Assembly: GCA_041441455.1 (NCBI GenBank)
Contig: JASDTB010000100.1
Location: forward strand, 1-44,067
Source: JAFIHK01 sp041441455
GTDB taxonomy: Bacteria; Bacteroidota; Bacteroidia; Bacteroidales; UBA932
DNA length: 44,067 nucleotides
Reading direction: 5' to 3'
Below, piece after piece: positions 39,899 through 44,067 of the stretch. Under the pieces are notes generated by a model that saw nothing but the letters and a program-made list of their open reading frames with translations, was not told the origin of the DNA and searched no databases. Positions within the stretch are counted from its first letter, which is position 1; every line of letters begins with the position of its first letter. The translations under genes and the position numbers were made by a program.

Positions 39899-42241
39899 AT
39901 GTTTACGGACAAAGACAGGGAACTGATAGAAAAAGAGTTTGAGGAGCTGAGAATTGCCAGTCTTAAACGATGTGCGAATCAAAGCGAGTACGAAACCGTG
40001 CTCAAAGCATTTGATTTTGCAAATGCCGCTCATAATGGAGTGAGAAGGCGATCGGGAGAGCCGTATATCTTACATCCTATATCAGTTGCCAAAATTGTTG
40101 TCCAAGAGATAGGTCTTGGCTACAAATCAATCGTATCAGCGCTTCTACACGATATTGTAGAGGATACCGAATATACGACAGAAGATATCGAAAGAATCTT
40201 TGGAGCAAAAATCGCATCTCTAGTTGATGGTCTCACCAAAATCAAGAGCGCATTTGATAGTTCGTCATCTGGGCAAGCAGAGAATTTCAAAAGAATTATT
40301 CTAACACTCAACGACGATGTTAGAGTTATTTTGATAAAACTAGCCGACAGACTACATAATATGCGAACAATTGAGTATATGCCAGAGAATAAAAAGGCAA
40401 AAATACTCAGTGAGACAATGTATATTTTTATACCTCTAGCCCATCGACTTGGTCTGTACACTATTAAATCGGAGCTAGAAAATATCTGGTTGATGCATAC
40501 TCTTCCTGCCGAATATGATGAAATTCAAGCTGAAATTTCCAAAATATCCGAAGAGAAGGGTTGTGCAATTGATCAGTTTATCGAGCCTATCTCAAACAGT
40601 CTAAAAGAGGCTGGGTACAAGTTTTCAATTGCAAAAAGAACAAAGACTCCCTACTCTATTTGGAGAAAGATGACTTCAAAGTCGATCCCATTTGAGCAGA
40701 TCTACGACCTTTATGCTGTAAGGATAATCTTCGAACCAAAAGACAATGAGCCTGAGAGAGTTCAGTGTTGGCATATCTATTCTTTGATTACTGAACTATA
40801 TTTGTCCAAAACAGACAGAATCAGAGATTGGGTTAGTACACCAAAAATAAATGGTTACGAGGCTTTGCACTGCACTGTAATGGGTCCACAAGGAAATTGG
40901 ATTGAAGTTCAGATTAGAACTGAGAGAATGGACCAACTAGCTGAGAGAGGAGTAGCTGCGCACTGGACATACAAAGGAGCATCGGCCAGTGAGAACGATA
41001 TGGATCGATGGCTGAATATGGTAAGAGAGGTACTTGAAAATCCAGATGTAAATGCATTAGAGTTTCTTGATAAATTCCACACAGGTCTTTTATCTTCAGA
41101 AATATACGTCTTCACACCTAAAGGAGAATCAAAAGCGCTTCCAAAAGGGTCGACAGCTCTTGATTTAGCCTATGCAATACATACTCAAGTTGGAGAGAAA
41201 GCAATTGCTGCAAAAGCCAATTTCAAATTAGTTCCACTCAATTATGAGTTAAGAAATGGCGATCAAATTGAGATCATTACTGCAGAGTCTCAAAAGCCGC
41301 AGAGAGAGTGGCTAGAATTTGTAAAGACCCCAAAAGCTAAGACCCTTATTTTAGCTGCTATCAAAGATGAGATGAACACTTCAATCAAGGAGGGACAAAT
41401 CATTCTTGATAAAAAACTCAAAGAGATGGGTATTACACCTCAGTTAAGAGTCTATAAAAAGATTACCGAAGGTTATGGTCTTAACAATAGAGAGGAACTT
41501 TATATTAAAATTGCAACTAATGTAATAGATCTTTCCGACCTTTCTAAGTTGCTTAAAAAGAACTCAAGTAACAAATTTGTAAGATATTGGAGTTTGCAAT
41601 TTTCCAAGATAACAGGATCCGAAAGCAACGATAAAGAGGCAGAAGATAGTGATGAAAATGAGGAGAGTGATGAGGAACTCAATTCAGACGAAAGTGAAGT
41701 AAGGACAAGCCTTAATCAAGTTGGTACTAATGATGCTTCAAAGGCTAAAATTACCTCAGATAAGATCGATAAAAAGAAAGACTATCTTTTACGCGAAAAT
41801 CCTCTTGATAAAACACTCTCTTATCGTGTTGCAGAGTGTTGCAGACCGATTCCTGGAGACAAAGTTATTGGATTCATTGGCGAAGACGGAGAAGTTGTTG
41901 TGCATAAAAGTAGCTGCAAAGAGGCAATAGAGTTAGCCTCAAGAGAGGGTGAAAAAATCGTAAAAGCAAAGTGGAGCAAACACTCTGTACTCTCATTTTT
42001 AGCGCGTATAAGTATGAGAGGAATAGACCGAATTGGAATTTTAAATGAGGTTACACAATACATTACACTTGTTTTAAGTGTAAACATTAGAAAGATCTTC
42101 ATAGAATCGCATGATGGAATCTTCGAAGGCTATATAGATTTGTATGTTCATAGCACAGAAGACCTCGAAAAATTAATCAAGCAGATAGGTACCGTTAAGG
42201 GCATGTCTCACGTAACAAGAACAGAAATAAAGGACAATTAA
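39899..42241 (+). CDS. rel: Bifunctional RelA/SpoT (p)ppGpp synthetase/hydrolase
   Basis: The 780-residue protein has an N-terminal HD hydrolase domain with intact HD motif (ALLHDIVEDTEY, His84-Asp85). The synthetase domain follows (KRTKTPYSIWRKM, FEQIYDLYAVRIIF, INGYEALHCTVMGP, EVQIRTERMD, GVAAHWTYK). Next come the TGS domain (IYVFTPKGESKALPKGSTALD) and a C-terminal zinc-finger/ACT region (YRVAECCRPIPGD; MRGIDRIGILNEVTQ). Both catalytic halves look active. A very acidic stretch at about 575-605 (ESNDKEAEDSDENEESDEE) is inserted between the helical/TGS part and the ACT part. It adjusts (p)ppGpp in the stringent response. Confidence 0.94.
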   Translation: MFTDKDRELIEKEFEELRIASLKRCANQSEYETVLKAFDFANAAHNGVRRRSGEPYILHPISVAKIVVQEIGLGYKSIVSALLHDIVEDTEYTTEDIERIFGAKIASLVDGLTKIKSAFDSSSSGQAENFKRIILTLNDDVRVILIKLADRLHNMRTIEYMPENKKAKILSETMYIFIPLAHRLGLYTIKSELENIWLMHTLPAEYDEIQAEISKISEEKGCAIDQFIEPISNSLKEAGYKFSIAKRTKTPYSIWRKMTSKSIPFEQIYDLYAVRIIFEPKDNEPERVQCWHIYSLITELYLSKTDRIRDWVSTPKINGYEALHCTVMGPQGNWIEVQIRTERMDQLAERGVAAHWTYKGASASENDMDRWLNMVREVLENPDVNALEFLDKFHTGLLSSEIYVFTPKGESKALPKGSTALDLAYAIHTQVGEKAIAAKANFKLVPLNYELRNGDQIEIITAESQKPQREWLEFVKTPKAKTLILAAIKDEMNTSIKEGQIILDKKLKEMGITPQLRVYKKITEGYGLNNREELYIKIATNVIDLSDLSKLLKKNSSNKFVRYWSLQFSKITGSESNDKEAEDSDENEESDEELNSDESEVRTSLNQVGTNDASKAKITSDKIDKKKDYLLRENPLDKTLSYRVAECCRPIPGDKVIGFIGEDGEVVVHKSSCKEAIELASREGEKIVKAKWSKHSVLSFLARISMRGIDRIGILNEVTQYITLVLSVNIRKIFIESHDGIFEGYIDLYVHSTEDLEKLIKQIGTVKGMSHVTRTEIKDN

Positions 42242-42242
42242 T

Positions 42243-44067
42243 ATGTTGAAAAAAGTATCTCTTTTACCGGCGATTGCCATAATTGCTCTCTATCTTTCGG
42301 CAGGATCGTGTGCAAACACATCCACACCTCCTATGGGGGGACCAAAAGATACTCTTGCTCCGGTATTAGTTAAAGTTGCTCCAGATTCATGTGCAACAAA
42401 TGTTCCCGTAAAAGATGTCAGAATAGAGCTAAGATTCAATGAATTTGTCCAATTAAAAGATGCCGAAAAGCAGATTTATATCTCTCCATCACTATCAAAA
42501 AGAATTCAGCCAAAAATCAGAGCCAAAAGCGTAGTGATCGAACTAGAAGACACCTTAAAGCCAAATACAACTTATACTGTTGATTTTGGAGCTTCAATTT
42601 CCGACAATAACGAAGGAAATCCTTTCCCTCCCTACTCTTTAGCATTCTCTACTGGCTCTACTGTAGACTCTCTCATGGCATCTGGATTCTTATATGACTA
42701 TAAGTCACTGCTTCCAATTGAAGGGGTAACTATTGGATTCTATTCTGATCTTTCAGACTCCTCTATCTACAAGACCTTTCCTGCAAAAATCGCCAAAACC
42801 GACAAGTGGGGCTACTTTGTAGTGAAAAACCTAAAGAAAATACCATACAGAGTATTTGCCTTTTTAGATATAAATGCAAATAGCAAGTTCGATATCGAAA
42901 ACGAAAAGAGTGCATTCATTGACAACTTCATCACTCCATCAAAAACAATGCGCAAAGATTCACCTGAGTTGGCATACACCGATATTAAAGATACAGCAGC
43001 ATGTCTAGCAAGGCCCAAAGAGCTGGATCTTTACCTTTTTAAAACACCATCCACACGTCAATACATCAAAAATTCTGGAAGAAAAGAGAGAAAGATGATG
43101 TTTATATCATTCTCAGCTCCATATCCTAAGATTGATTCAATAGGATTCGAAGGATTACAGATGTCAAAAATCATTAAACAATTCAATCCAACAAGAGATA
43201 GTTTAGTGATGTGGATAAACGACACAACATACAAAGCTCCAGATACTTTATATCTAAACGTAAAATACCATAAGACAGACTCTTTGAACCGTCTAACTCC
43301 ATTCAAAGAGAGAGTTGAATTGATTGCTCCTAGAGTAAAAAAAGCTCAGGAGAAGCCAAAACGCAACAACTTTGGACAAAAAGAGAATAAAAAGCCAGAA
43401 AATCTAATTGATTTGAAAATTGAAGCTGCTGCTGATAATATTGAACATCAAGGATTTGTGTTAAATTTTCCAGCACCATTAATTAAGAGTGCAATTGACT
43501 CAATTTCAATTAATTTCATCTCTCCAAAAGGTCAAAAAGGTGTAGAAAAATTTGAGTTCTCAAGAGATACCGCTCTAGTTTGCACATACTACATTAAACC
43601 CAAAAACAAGATTAGACAAGGCTTCGAATACAGGTTGAACATTCCGGCTAAAACATTTGTCGATATCTATGGTTTCGTAAACGATACAACATTAAAAAGT
43701 GTAATGTTACCTAACGACGAAAAGCTTGGCAAGATCTCTTTAAATATGACTGATGTTGATGGCAACTACATCGTAGAGCTGACAACGCTTTCGCGAGATA
43801 GAGTACTGAAAACCATCAACGTCTCAAAAGATGGAATTATTGAGTTCCCTTATATTGCTCCTGGAAAATACTCAGTTAGAATTACAAGCGATGCCAATCG
43901 AAATGGATTTCTCGACACGGGTAACCTTTCGGAGAAGAGACAACCAGAAAAAGTTAGATTATATAGAATGAGCAATGGATCCTCAGTGATTATTATTGAA
44001 GAATCGATGGAGATTGTTCAGGAGGTAAACATTATTATGGAACACAACACTAATCAAAATTCTAATT
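42243..44067 (+). CDS. Ig-like domain lipoprotein (3' end outside window)
   Basis: A reading frame starts at ATG 42243, 1 bp after the rel stop, and stays open to the window edge (about 608 residues). It has a lipoprotein-type signal (MLKKVSLLPAIAIIALYLSAGSC, Cys23). An SbsA/Ig_5-like domain follows at about 35-140 (DTLAPVLVKVAPDSCATNVP, IELRFNEFVQL, TTYTVDFGASISDNNEGNP, LAFSTGS), with further beta-sandwich segments, one ending VFAFLDINANSKFDIENEK. A Lys/Gln/Asn-rich linker lies near 360-385. Such proteins are common surface or periplasmic lipoproteins of Bacteroidota with no defined function. Confidence 0.8.
   Translation, partial: MLKKVSLLPAIAIIALYLSAGSCANTSTPPMGGPKDTLAPVLVKVAPDSCATNVPVKDVRIELRFNEFVQLKDAEKQIYISPSLSKRIQPKIRAKSVVIELEDTLKPNTTYTVDFGASISDNNEGNPFPPYSLAFSTGSTVDSLMASGFLYDYKSLLPIEGVTIGFYSDLSDSSIYKTFPAKIAKTDKWGYFVVKNLKKIPYRVFAFLDINANSKFDIENEKSAFIDNFITPSKTMRKDSPELAYTDIKDTAACLARPKELDLYLFKTPSTRQYIKNSGRKERKMMFISFSAPYPKIDSIGFEGLQMSKIIKQFNPTRDSLVMWINDTTYKAPDTLYLNVKYHKTDSLNRLTPFKERVELIAPRVKKAQEKPKRNNFGQKENKKPENLIDLKIEAAADNIEHQGFVLNFPAPLIKSAIDSISINFISPKGQKGVEKFEFSRDTALVCTYYIKPKNKIRQGFEYRLNIPAKTFVDIYGFVNDTTLKSVMLPNDEKLGKISLNMTDVDGNYIVELTTLSRDRVLKTINVSKDGIIEFPYIAPGKYSVRITSDANRNGFLDTGNLSEKRQPEKVRLYRMSNGSSVIIIEESMEIVQEVNIIMEHNTNQNSN

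Noticed and set aside
1..44067. CRISPR arrays, tRNA or rRNA genes, insertion sequences
   Set aside because: No regular spaced repeats, cloverleaf-type stretches or transposase-like proteins were noticed in a read of the window. A covariance-model search could still find a small RNA.

Overview
The window looks like a chromosomal segment of a Bacteroidota member, most likely order Bacteroidales. The DNA is AT-rich and Shine-Dalgarno signals are mostly weak. Many intergenic gaps carry the Bacteroidota -7 promoter element TAnnTTTG, twice with a -33 TTTG exactly 20 bp upstream. The gene content fits too: a diphosphate-type phosphofructokinase, a bifunctional Rel protein, UmuDC and DUF2007. [FeFe]-hydrogenase maturase HydG, a flavodiiron protein and Hdr-like proteins point to anaerobic metabolism. 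Pyruvate dehydrogenase, superoxide dismutase and Dps point to regular contact with oxygen. No tRNA, rRNA, CRISPR array or insertion sequence was seen, and no gene-free gap exceeds 300 bp.

Layout. 1-1487: gene tail, truncated glyoxalase-like gene, DUF2007 protein and ferredoxin-nitroreductase. 1453-6440 (minus): RmlD-like reductase, large multi-PAS histidine kinase and a helical hypothetical protein. 6532-11925: pyruvate dehydrogenase E1a-E1b-E2-E3 followed by a lipoate-protein ligase. 11888-18986: TPR protein, coiled-coil protein, and a stress block (exported Mn-type SOD, Dps, pirin, NAD(P)HX repair enzyme, SRAP protein, Hsp20, fluoride channel CrcB).

19045-24283 is the most interesting part. 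It is a tightly packed, visibly more AT-rich operon: a DUF134 regulator, two NifX/Orange-protein-family proteins, two ParA-type ATPases each with a two-cluster ferredoxin insert, a short Mrp/NBP35 ATPase, and an HdrC-like/HdrB-like pair. The first six genes resemble the Orange Protein (ORP) complex genes of Desulfovibrio. Here they are joined to Hdr-like electron-transfer genes. They sit behind a textbook Bacteroidota promoter bearing two GAACATATGTTC-type palindromes, rather than a sigma-54 promoter. I infer a metal or iron-sulfur cluster assembly/redox system, possibly autoregulated by the DUF134 protein.

24324-31008: flavodoxin, a glycosyl-hydrolase-like lipoprotein, two alpha/beta hydrolases, and a umuD-vanZ-umuC operon. 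31048-33861 (minus): PPi-dependent phosphofructokinase followed by a GH13 amylase. 33941-44067: a long co-directional run of ligA, flavodiiron protein, FlK-like thioesterase, YihY membrane protein, hydG, rel and an Ig-like lipoprotein cut by the window edge.
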